IMG/VR virus record: IMGVR_UViG_3300047317_000322
Coordinates: 1-29,241 of that record
Source of the DNA: a virus
Length of the DNA stretch: 29,241 bases
Reading direction: 5' to 3' (one strand)
The position numbers and the translations under genes were made by a program. Of the stretch, positions 1 through 5,222 are shown in pieces. Under the pieces are notes generated by a model. The model worked only from the letters and a program-made list of their open reading frames with translations. It did not search any database and was not told the DNA's origin. The first letter of the stretch is position 1; every line of letters begins with the position of its first letter.

Positions 1-86
1 AACGCATCTTGAATAGCAGCGAAATTGCTATTGACGGTAGAAATGTTCTGTCCATTTGTTACTGTTGGGAGTGTAATCTTACTCAC
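1..86 (-). CDS. Partial gene, N-terminus of a tail-fibre-like virion protein
   Basis: Only the first 28 codons are in the window; the gene runs off the left edge. A GTG start overlaps the TGA stop of the holin gene (GTGA). The visible peptide begins VSKITLPTVTNGQN and continues with a short Asn/Ser-rich stretch ending near FAAIQDA. This opening is common at the N-termini of phage tail fibre or tail-associated proteins, but no domain can be seen in so short a piece, so the product name is an inference. It follows the holin gene in the same leftward transcript and would be a late gene. Confidence 0.5.
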   Translation of the reverse strand, partial: MSKITLPTVTNGQNISTVNSNFAAIQDA

Positions 87-295
87 GGAAGCGAATCCTC
101 ATCTTTTAGTTGTTGTTTTCCTTTCCATTCCCTGTACCACACCCAAGCCTTGTGCCCAATTAACATAGAAATATAAAGGGCTGTAGCTACGTTGATGAAG
201 ATGGGGAGCATGGCTATTAGATTTGCCCCTGTCACGCCTGCGGCAATTGGAACTGCTACAGCGGGACTAGCGGCAATATCTGTAATTCCATACAT
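83..295 (-). CDS. Putative class II-type holin
   Basis: A 70-residue protein with a strong ribosome binding site (GGAGG) ahead of the ATG. Residues about 7-46 are hydrophobic, with Pro/Gly breaks that allow one long or two short membrane segments. The C-terminal tail is short, highly charged and begins with aromatic residues (WVWYREWKGK). Size and layout resemble T7 gp17.5. Holins permeabilise the inner membrane at lysis so that murein-degrading enzymes reach the wall. It is the first minus-strand gene of the left edge and sits just upstream of a tail-fibre-like gene, as in many podoviruses. Holins are called by size and topology rather than sequence, so the assignment is moderate. Confidence 0.65.
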   Translation of the reverse strand: MYGITDIAASPAVAVPIAAGVTGANLIAMLPIFINVATALYISMLIGHKAWVWYREWKGKQQLKDEDSLP

Positions 296-416
296 GTATT
301 CCTCCTTTTTTATCCTTCAATGTATTTATCGGCCATAAGACATATTTATTACCTAGAGGGCCATTTGTTTACATTTCTTGGAGAAAAATTGAAGGTGGAG
401 TGCACATAGGATCAAG

Positions 417-444
417 ACCCCCAAGCCCCCTTGGGAGGGGTTTT
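417..444 (+). terminator. Terminator-like hairpin
   Basis: ACCCC (417-421) pairs with GGGGT (437-441) and CAAG (422-425) with CTTG (430-433), with a CCCC loop, a GGA bulge and a TTTT tail on the plus strand. No plus-strand gene precedes it within the window, so it may insulate early transcription from read-through or have another structural role. Confidence 0.4.
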
Positions 445-522
445 GTGCTAGGGAATCCGTTCCTTCGGAACAGTTGATAACAGTTATTATGTCAAATCAC
501 CCCTCAAGTGAGTATGCACACT

Positions 523-535
523 AGGTGTAAACACC
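523..535. promoter_or_regulatory. Palindromic operator candidate, copy 1
   Basis: AGGTGTAAACACC is a perfect inverted repeat (GGTGT-AA-ACACC) ending 2 nt before a TTGACA box at 538-543. The preceding bases ACT are shared with copy 2 at 740-753. No convincing -10 hexamer follows the TTGACA at 17 nt (CAGTTA). The regulator is unknown. Confidence 0.4.
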
Positions 536-739
536 AATTGACAGACACGCCACGTTGTGGCAGTTAAAACGGGCTATGTTTAGGGCACTATGTGTATCCC
601 GGCACTCACCATGCAATATTCATTGGCATACAGAGAGCATCGATCAGGCTAGAACGCCTGCGGCATAAGGCTGTGCGCCGTGGGCGCGTATTAAAAACAC
701 GCCTTCGGCATTGCTAGTATGTGTTGTTCGCAAGCAACT

Positions 740-753
740 AGGTATAAACACCT
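740..753. promoter_or_regulatory. Palindromic operator candidate, copy 2
   Basis: AGGTATAAACACCT repeats copy 1 (523-535) with one change and forms a near-perfect inverted repeat. It lies 14 nt upstream of the TTGACA of the first early promoter. A shared palindrome just upstream of two TTGACA boxes suggests a binding site for a host or phage regulator. Confidence 0.4.
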
Positions 754-767
754 ATAGTAGCTATTGC

Positions 768-796
768 TTGACACTTTGTAACTGAGTGTATAAGCT
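768..796 (+). promoter_or_regulatory. Sigma70-type early promoter
   Basis: TTGACA at 768-773 is followed by CTTTGTAAC, the same block found at two other promoters (3204 and 5223). The -10 is weaker: TAAGCT at 17 nt spacing, or TATAAG (789-794) at 15 nt. It lies about 50 nt upstream of the first rightward gene. Confidence 0.6.
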
Positions 797-843
797 CTGT
801 CTAACGAATGCGAAACAGCATTCACAACCTAACAGGAGCGGAC

Positions 844-1026
844 ATGTTCAAGATTGGCGACAAGGTGAGAACTAAGGCATTCCCCGAGCATGCTGGCCAT
901 GTTCAAGACATTGGTGTTAAGGAAGGCGTAGCTGTGTACGTGATTGAGTTCGATCACAACCAAACGTGTGTGTCGTATGCCCACGAGCTTGAACGTGTTG
1001 TGCCTTTCGGATGGGACAAGGTATGA
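844..1026 (+). CDS. Small early protein with SH3/KOW-like fold pattern
   Basis: A 60-residue protein starting at the ATG at 844, chosen because AGGAG lies at the right distance upstream; an in-frame ATG at 808 has no such site. The sequence opens MFKIGDKVRTKAF and continues as short alternating strands with Gly turns (VYVIEFD), the pattern of a small SH3-like or KOW-like barrel. Similar GD-V units recur in the 661-residue protein at 6490. Function unknown; it could bind nucleic acid or a host protein. It is the first gene of the early run, and its stop overlaps the next start (ATGA). Confidence 0.75.
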   Translation: MFKIGDKVRTKAFPEHAGHVQDIGVKEGVAVYVIEFDHNQTCVSYAHELERVVPFGWDKV

Positions 1027-1151
1027 ACCAAGAACTAGAATTCACTGCGCGTGACTGGCTCTCAATCGTGGTGCAATCTGCCCTACTCACATCTTTGATT
1101 GTTGGCGTAGTGTGTGCAGTTGGTAAGCTCGCTATCATCATCAACACGTAA
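1023..1151 (+). CDS. Small single-pass membrane protein, 42 aa
   Basis: ATG at 1023 overlaps the previous stop as ATGA, so translation is probably coupled. The first 12 residues are polar with acidic residues (MNQELEFTARDW). Residues about 13-40 form one hydrophobic span rich in Val, Leu and Ile, then the protein ends. No family is recognised. Tiny membrane proteins are common among phage early genes and often act on the host envelope or exclude other phages, but nothing in this sequence shows the job. Confidence 0.6.
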   Translation: MNQELEFTARDWLSIVVQSALLTSLIVGVVCAVGKLAIIINT

Positions 1152-1165
1152 CAAGGGGAATGACA

Positions 1166-1369
1166 ATGGACGTTACACTTATAGTTGCGCCGATGCACTT
1201 GGTCGATATCACTGGCGTAGCTGCTATTCAGATAAGCGCACGTAAGATCAAACTGTGTGATGCAACACTCAAGCCAGTCATGCAATGCTCACGCAAGAAC
1301 ACGGACGATGTAACAATGCCGTTTCTTGAATTGGTCAAGCTTGTGTGTGAACGTATTGCAAACAAATAA
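1166..1369 (+). CDS. Hypothetical early protein, 67 aa
   Basis: The start at 1166 is preferred because AAGGGG (1153-1158) is spaced correctly for it; an in-frame ATG at 1160 is too close. The protein (MDVTLIVAPMHLVD...) has a hydrophobic N-terminal half and a more polar C-terminal half with a probable helix (FLELVKLVCERI). There are three Cys residues, with no metal-binding spacing. Not recognised. Confidence 0.6.
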   Translation: MDVTLIVAPMHLVDITGVAAIQISARKIKLCDATLKPVMQCSRKNTDDVTMPFLELVKLVCERIANK

Positions 1370-1381
1370 CAAAACGCCATC

Positions 1382-1552
1382 ATGCTAAACTGGGGTTTGC
1401 GCGATTACTGGGTAGGTGTGTTCGTTGATGGACAGAAACACATGCTAGTAATCCAAGCGCTTAATGAGAATGAGGCCGAACAAGAAGCCTTGTCTCAATT
1501 CGAAGAGACCGGACAAATCTATTTTTGTGAACTAGCTAAGGGATGGAGCTAA
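1382..1552 (+). CDS. Hypothetical early protein, 56 aa
   Basis: The frame opens at ATG 1382 and ends in TAATG, overlapping the next gene. No good ribosome binding site precedes the ATG, so the start is uncertain. The composition looks coding: a strand-like start (YWVGVFVDGQKHMLVIQAL), an acidic helix (NENEAEQEALSQFEE) and a final strand (QIYFCELAKGW). It is probably a small alpha/beta protein. No family recognised. Confidence 0.55.
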   Translation: MLNWGLRDYWVGVFVDGQKHMLVIQALNENEAEQEALSQFEETGQIYFCELAKGWS

Positions 1553-1905
1553 TGAACATTGGATACCATACGCGATTGAAAAGCGATAACCGCGTTAAAG
1601 TCGTTGGCGGGAGTTTCGGTGGATCATTGGACATTGAAACAGCTAACCGATTGGTTAAAGCACTCTTCACGGTTAAGATATTGAAATCTGGTCGTGCTGT
1701 GTTTGTGGATAAACAAGGGCGCGAAGTTTCCCTGTATATCTCTGTTGATCCTGAACTAACAGATGAAGGAAAAGCAGCACTGAAAGCGTATCGCGCATGT
1801 GTGGAGCAAAGAGAGAAGGCAGAGAATGAGAAAGCGCAACAGTTACAGGATATGCTAGACTCATTGAGTGTAGACGAAGCAATCGAGCGTTTGAAAAATC
1901 TTTAA
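1552..1905 (+). CDS. Hypothetical early protein with C-terminal helix, 117 aa
   Basis: The start at 1552 is favoured over the in-frame ATG at 1543 because AAGGG lies at the right distance and the ATG overlaps the upstream stop (TAATG). Residues 1-70 look like mixed strands and helices (SGRAVFVDKQGREVSLYI). From about residue 70 on, the chain is highly charged and helical, with Glu/Lys/Gln repeats suggesting a coiled coil that could mediate oligomer formation. The repeated GCTATCATC motif follows the stop directly. Function unknown. Confidence 0.7.
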   Translation: MNIGYHTRLKSDNRVKVVGGSFGGSLDIETANRLVKALFTVKILKSGRAVFVDKQGREVSLYISVDPELTDEGKAALKAYRACVEQREKAENEKAQQLQDMLDSLSVDEAIERLKNL

Positions 1906-1906
1906 T

Positions 1907-1915
1907 GCTATCATC
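1907..1915 (+). repeat. GCTATCATC leader motif
   Basis: GCTATCATCATTTG sits between a stop codon and the ribosome binding site (AGGGG) of the next gene. The core TATCAT resembles a -10 hexamer and is preceded here by TG at extended -10 spacing. It is one of six non-coding copies in the early region. Confidence 0.6.
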
Positions 1916-1933
1916 ATTTGTTAGGGGCTTAAC

Positions 1934-2290
1934 ATGACAATGCAAACTGTTTCTTACAAGCGTGGCTACATTCACTACACTACAGAAGGCAACGACACAA
2001 AGATTGAAGCACAGCACAGCGATGGTTCGCGCAAGGTTGTTAGCTCTGAGCGTGCGGCAAAGGAGTTTATCAACAGCTACAACGGGCACAAGAACTGGAC
2101 TCATTGGAACGTGTCTCTGTACATCAACAATGAAGAACCTTTGTACAGGATGGCACTGGATTACAAGAAGCGATATGGTGCGGCTGTTGGTGCGCGTAAG
2201 TTGTTGGAGTTGTTGCCCAGTAAGACGCCAGACGGCGCAACGTATAGCCTTACTGCCGTGCGTGCTGCACTAGTAGACATTGACAAGTAA
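1934..2290 (+). CDS. Early protein, fused paralogue of the 5285 and 5457 products
   Basis: A 118-residue protein; the ATG at 1934 has AGGGG six nt upstream. It has two parts. Residues about 7-48 resemble the protein encoded at 5285-5455 (shared TK-E... and KVVS.. or RVVS..AK/AAKEF patterns). Residues about 50-117 clearly resemble the protein encoded at 5457-5684: both have GH(K/R)N..(H/Y)WNV, then AR(K/Y)LLE.LP..TPD and a final R.AL..(I/F)D. So one gene here corresponds to two adjacent genes 3.3 kb downstream. No known domain or function is recognised. A terminator follows the stop. Confidence 0.75.
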   Translation: MTMQTVSYKRGYIHYTTEGNDTKIEAQHSDGSRKVVSSERAAKEFINSYNGHKNWTHWNVSLYINNEEPLYRMALDYKKRYGAAVGARKLLELLPSKTPDGATYSLTAVRAALVDIDK

Positions 2291-2294
2291 CCCT

Positions 2295-2324
2295 AGCCCG
2301 CGATGTTTGCGGGCTTTGTCTTTT
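2295..2324 (+). terminator. Rho-independent terminator
   Basis: AGCCCGC (2295-2301) pairs perfectly with GCGGGCT (2309-2315), followed by TTGTCTTTT. It ends the transcript of the 1934 gene, and a GCTATCATC motif follows 12 nt later. Confidence 0.85.
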
Positions 2325-2335
2325 GTACGCAATGC

Positions 2336-2344
2336 GCTATCATC
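2336..2344 (+). repeat. GCTATCATC leader motif
   Basis: This copy follows the terminator at 2295-2324 and precedes the gene at 2382. TTGTCT lies 16 nt upstream of TATCAT and could serve as a -35, which supports a promoter reading. Confidence 0.6.
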
Positions 2345-2381
2345 GCTACACGTAGCACAACAACAGACAACAGGGGTATGT

Positions 2382-2549
2382 ATGTTTTGGATCGGGGCAA
2401 CAATCATAGGCGCAAGCATAGTCATCTACAATTTCTGGATGATCTATCTTCGCGGGCTTCAAATTCTTAACGAGAAGGGAGAGTATCAACATGGCCGATA
2501 CACTGAAGTCGCTACTCAAGCAACAGGAAGAACTAGCAGAGAAGATTGA
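2382..2549 (+). CDS. Small membrane protein, 55 aa
   Basis: ATG at 2382 follows CAGGGG by a usable distance; an ATG at 2378 is too near and in another frame. Residues 2-24 are a hydrophobic span (FWIGATIIGASIVIYNFWMI), followed by a positively charged flank (YLRG) and a polar tail of about 30 residues. The gene overlaps the H-NS-like gene at 2491 by 59 nt in another frame, so part of the tail may be constrained by that overlap. Function unknown. Confidence 0.55.
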   Translation: MFWIGATIIGASIVIYNFWMIYLRGLQILNEKGEYQHGRYTEVATQATGRTSRED

Positions 2550-2838
2550 CGCCCTGCGCGCAGAGAGCAAGGGCAAGGGGATAGAGCAAATCAAAACCAT
2601 CATGGATGAGCTAGGAATTACCGCAAGCGATCTAGGCTTCTATGATGTTGACCATCTGCCACAAGGCAAGCAAGGACCGCGTACATTCAAGCAACGCAAG
2701 GCAGCAGCACCAATCGAGCCTAAGTATCGTGATCCAGCTACGGGCAACACATGGAGCGGACGCGGCAAGCCTCCACGATGGTTACAAGGCGATAGGGATG
2801 CATACCTAATAGGTAGAGAGCAACCCAAGGCAGCGTAA
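2491..2838 (+). CDS. H-NS-family nucleoid protein
   Basis: A 115-residue protein with the usual H-NS layout. Residues 1-40 form a helical oligomerisation region (LLKQQEELAEKIDALRAE). A linker follows, then the C-terminal DNA-binding motif at 79-98 with YRDP..G.TWSGRGK.PRWL. This matches the Trp-Ser-Gly-Arg-Gly core of H-NS proteins, in the betaproteobacterial style. H-NS proteins bind AT-rich DNA in the minor groove and silence foreign genes. A phage copy could compete with or poison the host silencer, protect phage DNA, or time phage genes. The ribosome binding site GAAGGGAGAG precedes the ATG, and a terminator follows the stop, so it ends its own unit. Confidence 0.9.
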   Translation: MADTLKSLLKQQEELAEKIDALRAESKGKGIEQIKTIMDELGITASDLGFYDVDHLPQGKQGPRTFKQRKAAAPIEPKYRDPATGNTWSGRGKPPRWLQGDRDAYLIGREQPKAA

Positions 2839-2858
2839 GCGCCCCGCCCTTTCTGACA

Positions 2859-2884
2859 AGCCCGCCATGTGCGGGTTTTCTTTT
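2859..2884 (+). terminator. Rho-independent terminator
   Basis: AGCCCGC (2859-2865) pairs with GCGGGTT (2871-2877) with one G-U pair and a five-base loop, followed by TTTTCTTTT overlapping the stem end. It ends the H-NS-like transcript. Confidence 0.85.
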
Positions 2885-2921
2885 GCCTGTATGTGTGCAT
2901 ATGCACTCGCTATGGTTCACA

Positions 2922-2930
2922 GCTATCATC
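2922..2930 (+). repeat. GCTATCATC leader motif
   Basis: GCTATCATCATTTGTC follows the terminator at 2859-2884. Downstream there is only a GTAGGG and an ATGTAA (start-stop) at 2971, so no gene is served directly. Confidence 0.55.
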
Positions 2931-2994
2931 ATTTGTCAACACGTAAAACTTACATCGTAGGGTAAACTACATGTAACAACACTGAAACAAAGTG

Positions 2995-3023
2995 TTGACT
3001 TTCCCCCTATCGTATGGTGTAAT
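2995..3023 (+). promoter_or_regulatory. Sigma70-type promoter 1 of a tandem set
   Basis: TTGACT (2995-3000), a 17-nt spacer and TGTAAT (3018-3023). An AAACAAAGTGT sequence, close to the inverted form of the ACACTTTGTAAC box, overlaps its -35. Confidence 0.7.
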
Positions 3024-3071
3024 AGATTCCATTGCAGGACGTAGTGAAACGAAGTGCCAAGTAAGTTTTGC

Positions 3072-3101
3072 TTGACGCGGTGTTACAAAGTGTGCGATAC
3101 T
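3072..3101 (+). promoter_or_regulatory. Sigma70-type promoter 2 of a tandem set
   Basis: TTGACG (3072-3077), an 18-nt spacer and GATACT (3096-3101). The spacer contains GTTACAAAGTGT (3082-3093), the exact reverse complement of the ACACTTTGTAAC box that overlaps the -35 of other promoters here. Confidence 0.65.
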
Positions 3102-3203
3102 GCACACACTGAATGATGAACGAGAACTGCGGAACGCGAGAGCGTACGATGTGGTAAGGGATTCAGGCAGTAGGCAAACACTGTGCCAGTCGTAACAAAA
3201 CGC

Positions 3204-3232
3204 TTGACACTTTGTAACGTAAGGTCTACAAT
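3204..3232 (+). promoter_or_regulatory. Sigma70-type promoter 3 of a tandem set
   Basis: TTGACA (3204-3209), a 17-nt spacer and TACAAT (3227-3232), a near-consensus promoter. ACACTTTGTAAC (3207-3218) overlaps the -35, exactly as at 768 and 5223. Confidence 0.8.
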
Positions 3233-3241
3233 GCTTCACAT

Positions 3242-3335
3242 GATGTAACGGCAACAAGATGTAACGGCGTAAGGTAGAAGTTACCCGCTCCGCACTATGT
3301 AATAGATTGTGTGAGAGTGTTTCGAGATGTAACGG
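3242..3335 (+). repeat. Three GATGTAACGG repeats
   Basis: GATGTAACGG occurs at 3242-3251, 3258-3267 and 3326-3335, just downstream of promoter 3 and therefore in its transcript leader. The TGTAAC core is shared with the ACACTTTGTAAC box. Possible repeated protein-binding site or RNA element. Confidence 0.5.
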
Positions 3336-3429
3336 GTGATAATTTATCTTATGTTATATCCAAGCAGTCCGAATTAACTGTTCGGTTAGCTAGGATGCCT
3401 AACGATTCATAGCGAACGTTAGGACGCAT

Positions 3430-3441
3430 TGCTCTTTAACA
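3430..3441 (+). promoter_or_regulatory. boxA antitermination element 1
   Basis: TGCTCTTTAACA matches the boxA of bacterial rRNA operon leaders, the RNA site bound by NusB-NusE in antitermination complexes. It lies in the untranslated leader about 200 nt below promoter 3. Confidence 0.65.
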
Positions 3442-3498
3442 ATACGGATGCATGAACCATCAGTAGATGGAACCCGCCAACACTAGCCCAGTGGGCTT

Positions 3499-3598
3499 GT
3501 GCGGTTGTGTCGTGCTGGAGAAGTGAGATAGGTGCTAGTCACCGAAAGCCGGATACGGTTGCTTGCGGATACCAGTCTCCAATCGCACTTAAGCTGGA
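3499..3598 (+). ncRNA. Candidate structured leader RNA
   Basis: Between boxA 1 and boxA 2 the transcript can form a long stem: GTGCGGTTG (3499-3507) pairs with CAATCGCAC (3590-3598) with one G-U pair, enclosing a GGTG-CACC hairpin (3531-3543). A smaller AGCCC-GGGCT hairpin lies just upstream. No known RNA family is recognised. It may be part of an antitermination leader, or simply a folded leader with no separate function. Confidence 0.3.
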
Positions 3599-3685
3599 GT
3601 GTGTTGTGTGTAGATCGGGGGAAAGTCAATGGATGGGGAAGGGCAGGGCTATGCTTTGCCCCTAATTACAGTGCATCGTGTGTTG

Positions 3686-3697
3686 GTTCTTTAACAA
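3686..3697 (+). promoter_or_regulatory. boxA-like element 2
   Basis: GTTCTTTAACAA shares TCTTTAACAA with boxA 1. The shared TCTTTAAC begins 255 nt downstream of that in element 1. Confidence 0.55.
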
Positions 3698-3807
3698 TCT
3701 ATTCGTCAGTTCTTTGTGCGCCAGTTGAAAGGACACATTGTAGCAAAATGTTTCGTGGCTTGACATTCCCTTTGAGGCGAGACTAGCAGACCCTCATATA
3801 GTGTAAC

Positions 3808-3816
3808 GCTATCATC
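3808..3816 (+). repeat. GCTATCATC leader motif
   Basis: GCTATCATCATTTTTC follows GTGTAAC in the non-coding block. If TATCAT is a -10 element, transcription from here would read through boxA 3 and the tRNA-like gene. Confidence 0.55.
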
Positions 3817-3942
3817 ATTTTTCTACGATTGTGTCAGGCAAGCAAAGGTAATACGCTGCTGTAAAGCATCCGTTCTGACGTGCTAGGTAAAGACTAGATT
3901 GAGCGGCATTCACTGGACTAAGCATTGAGTGACGCTTGATAT

Positions 3943-3952
3943 GTTCTTTAAC
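3943..3952 (+). promoter_or_regulatory. boxA-like element 3
   Basis: GTTCTTTAAC ends on the base before the tRNA-like gene. Its TCTTTAAC starts 257 nt after that of element 2, nearly the same interval as between elements 1 and 2. Confidence 0.5.
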
Positions 3953-4031
3953 GCGGGTTCTAAATGGATAGTGCGTGTGGCTGATTACCACATAATCAAC
4001 GCAGTGTGTTCAAGTCACACAACCCGCTCCA
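3953..4031 (+). tRNA. tRNA-like gene with atypical D/anticodon region
   Basis: A 79-nt sequence with a perfect 7-bp acceptor stem (GCGGGTT, 3953-3959, with AACCCGC, 4021-4027), a perfect T arm (GTGTG, loop TTCAAGT, CACAC, 4004-4020) and encoded CCA (4029-4031). The middle is ambiguous. One fold has anticodon stem TGTGG/CCACA with loop CTGATTA (anticodon GAT, Ile), but it needs a short D arm and an 11-nt variable region. The other has TGATT/AATCA with a normal 5-nt variable region, but loop ACCACAT lacks U33. It could be a decayed tRNA or a tRNA mimic. It directly follows a boxA-like element and precedes a small-gene operon. Confidence 0.6.
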
Positions 4032-4047
4032 ATTTCTAGGAGGTTGT

Positions 4048-4161
4048 ATGGATGACTTCGGTAATCGTATCTACCACAAAATCCGTTCTTATCAATACAC
4101 AGCCGCAATGGCTTTCCTTCATGAAGCAGACTGGGAGGTAACTCACTATGTCGTATTCTGA
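4048..4161 (+). CDS. Hypothetical small protein, 37 aa
   Basis: ATG at 4048 has a strong TAGGAGG ribosome binding site four nt upstream, right after the tRNA-like gene. The peptide (MDDFGNRIYHKIRSYQYTAA...) is mostly helical in character, with aromatic residues. It overlaps the next gene by 14 nt in another frame. No family recognised. Confidence 0.6.
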   Translation: MDDFGNRIYHKIRSYQYTAAMAFLHEADWEVTHYVVF

Positions 4162-4303
4162 ACGTTCTAATCTTCGCATTGCTCAGGCCAATCATGCTCG
4201 CAATATTCGTGACAATTTCAAGTGCTGTGAACGGGCTTATGTCTACTTGCGCAAACGTGGTTGGTCTGAAGAAGGCGCGGCGTTTGTTGTGTTTGGTGAG
4301 TGA
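4148..4303 (+). CDS. Hypothetical basic small protein, 51 aa
   Basis: ATG at 4148 lies 8 nt after GGGAGG within the end of the preceding gene. The protein is rich in Arg and aromatic residues, with a central CC pair and a motif YVYLRKRGWSEEGAA. It is probably helical. No family is recognised. It ends in TGA overlapping the next, small membrane gene. Confidence 0.6.
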   Translation: MSYSERSNLRIAQANHARNIRDNFKCCERAYVYLRKRGWSEEGAAFVVFGE

Positions 4304-4394
4304 GTATTGGTTGTTGCTTGTGTTTCAGGTTGGTCTTATCACGTTAGGCGTGCTTTGGTGCGTAACAATCGCAAAGCTTCTTTCCCACGCTTAA
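4296..4394 (+). CDS. Small membrane protein, 32 aa
   Basis: GTG at 4296 overlaps the end of the preceding gene. The peptide is one hydrophobic span (YWLLLVFQVGLITLGVLWCV) followed by a short basic end (AKLLSHA). No clear ribosome binding site is visible, so expression would depend on coupling. Supported mainly by position and membrane-like composition. Confidence 0.45.
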   Translation: MSEYWLLLVFQVGLITLGVLWCVTIAKLLSHA

Positions 4395-4430
4395 CATCAT
4401 ACCATTGAATTTTATATTAGGGGTAACATC

Positions 4431-4958
4431 ATGTTTGATCGTGCTGCATTTGAATCGGGCTTCAACGGTCGTATCAAAATCTTGGCTAAGGCAGAGAAGT
4501 TGACGAAAGAAGGATTGCGTGACTTGTCCCGTGAACTGTTGCTTATCACGCAGGAAACTGAGGATATCGGCTATGTCAATCGCACTCTTGAAGTGTTGAG
4601 TCCCGCCAACAAGCGTATTTGCGTGCTGTTCTTCCGTGAGTTCTCCGGCTTCCTGTTCTCGGACGAGAGCAACACGTTCGTTAAGAAGGACAAGAAGCGC
4701 TATGACGATATCAAAGCTAAGGCTATTGCCTTTCTGGATGATCCGCACAACAACGTGTGGACGTGGCAAGAACGCAACGTAGATATCGAAGTCAAGCCTT
4801 TCGATCTGACAAAAGTTACGGCATTCGCAACGAACGTGCTGAAGAAGGCAGAGAAGGAAGGCGTGTCACAAGTGGATGTGCTGAATGCTTTCTTTGCGGC
4901 AGGCTTCAAGCCCGAAGCATTGATGGCAGTCATGGACAAGATGACGGCAGGGCAATAA
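4431..4958 (+). CDS. Conserved-looking early protein, 175 aa
   Basis: ATG at 4431 with AGGGG upstream. The protein opens MFDRAAFESGFNGRIKILAKAEKLTK and appears largely helical, with a charged middle (KKDKKRYDDIKAKAIAFLDD) and a C-terminal part ending EALMAVMDKMTAGQ. No catalytic motif, membrane span or metal site is visible. It is the largest gene of the early region. In phiEco32-type phages early proteins include inhibitors of host RNA polymerase, but nothing here shows that function. Confidence 0.8.
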   Translation: MFDRAAFESGFNGRIKILAKAEKLTKEGLRDLSRELLLITQETEDIGYVNRTLEVLSPANKRICVLFFREFSGFLFSDESNTFVKKDKKRYDDIKAKAIAFLDDPHNNVWTWQERNVDIEVKPFDLTKVTAFATNVLKKAEKEGVSQVDVLNAFFAAGFKPEALMAVMDKMTAGQ

Positions 4959-4960
4959 GC

Positions 4961-4969
4961 GCTATCATC
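4961..4969 (+). repeat. GCTATCATC leader motif
   Basis: GCTATCATCGTTTGTAGGGCTT starts two nt after the stop of the 4431 gene. ATGACG lies 16 nt upstream of TATCAT. The wider match with the 1907 copy (GTTTGT.AGGGCTT) includes the downstream AGGG. Confidence 0.6.
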
Positions 4970-5064
4970 GTTTGTAGGGCTTGGCATGGGTTGCCTATGC
5001 CTGCCTATCTGTTTTCTTTTCGAAGCCCACCAAGGGGCTATAAACCAGTCTAAAGGGTATTTAC

Positions 5065-5208
5065 ATGCATCAGGCAATGGCAGCAGCATTGATTCAGGCA
5101 GGCTACGCAAAGAAAGACGACAAGCGTGGCAAGTTTAAAGAAGGCTTCAGTACGAAACTGAGCTACCGCACGTATCAGGCATTGAAAGCACAAGGGGTGC
5201 TTGAATAA
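5065..5208 (+). CDS. Hypothetical small basic protein, 47 aa
   Basis: ATG at 5065 with AAAGGG upstream. The protein opens with a helix (MHQAMAAALIQAGYAKK), followed by a Lys-rich stretch and a second helix (YRTYQALKAQGVLE). Net charge is positive. The two-helix arrangement could suit a small DNA- or protein-binding factor, but no family is recognised. Confidence 0.6.
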   Translation: MHQAMAAALIQAGYAKKDDKRGKFKEGFSTKLSYRTYQALKAQGVLE

Positions 5209-5222
5209 GCACATCTATTCGC

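Larger units (their letters stand above)
296..843. other. Non-coding divergent control region
   Basis: About 550 nt without a credible gene, between the leftward holin and the rightward early genes. It holds a terminator-like GC-rich hairpin (417-444), a small GTTCC-TTC-GGAAC hairpin (459-471) with a UUCG-type loop, two near-identical palindromes (523-535 and 740-753), two TTGACA boxes (538-543 and 768-773) and, near the holin start, an AATACATT element on the minus strand. The layout suggests the start point of early rightward transcription and of a late leftward unit. Short open frames here lack ribosome binding sites. Confidence 0.7.
2839..4047 (+). other. 1.2-kb non-coding block with promoters, boxA elements and tRNA-like gene
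   Basis: There is no credible protein gene between the H-NS-like gene and the ATG at 4048. The block contains a terminator, two GCTATCATC motifs, three tandem sigma70-type promoters, GATGTAACGG repeats, three boxA-like sequences and a tRNA-like sequence. TGTAATAGATT appears twice (3018 and 3298). A long transcript from the promoters would carry all three boxA elements and the tRNA-like sequence before reaching the next genes. The open frame at 3532-3786 lacks a ribosome binding site and coding character. Confidence 0.7.

Noticed and set aside
3760-3782. TTGACA at 3760 as a further promoter
   Set aside because: No acceptable -10 hexamer at 16-18 nt.
3532-3786. Open frame of 84 codons in the non-coding block
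   Set aside because: No ribosome binding site, unusual composition, and it overlaps folded RNA and a boxA-like element.
4986-5138. 50-codon frame after the GCTATCATC motif at 4961
   Set aside because: It overlaps the better supported 5065 gene in another frame and lacks protein-like composition.
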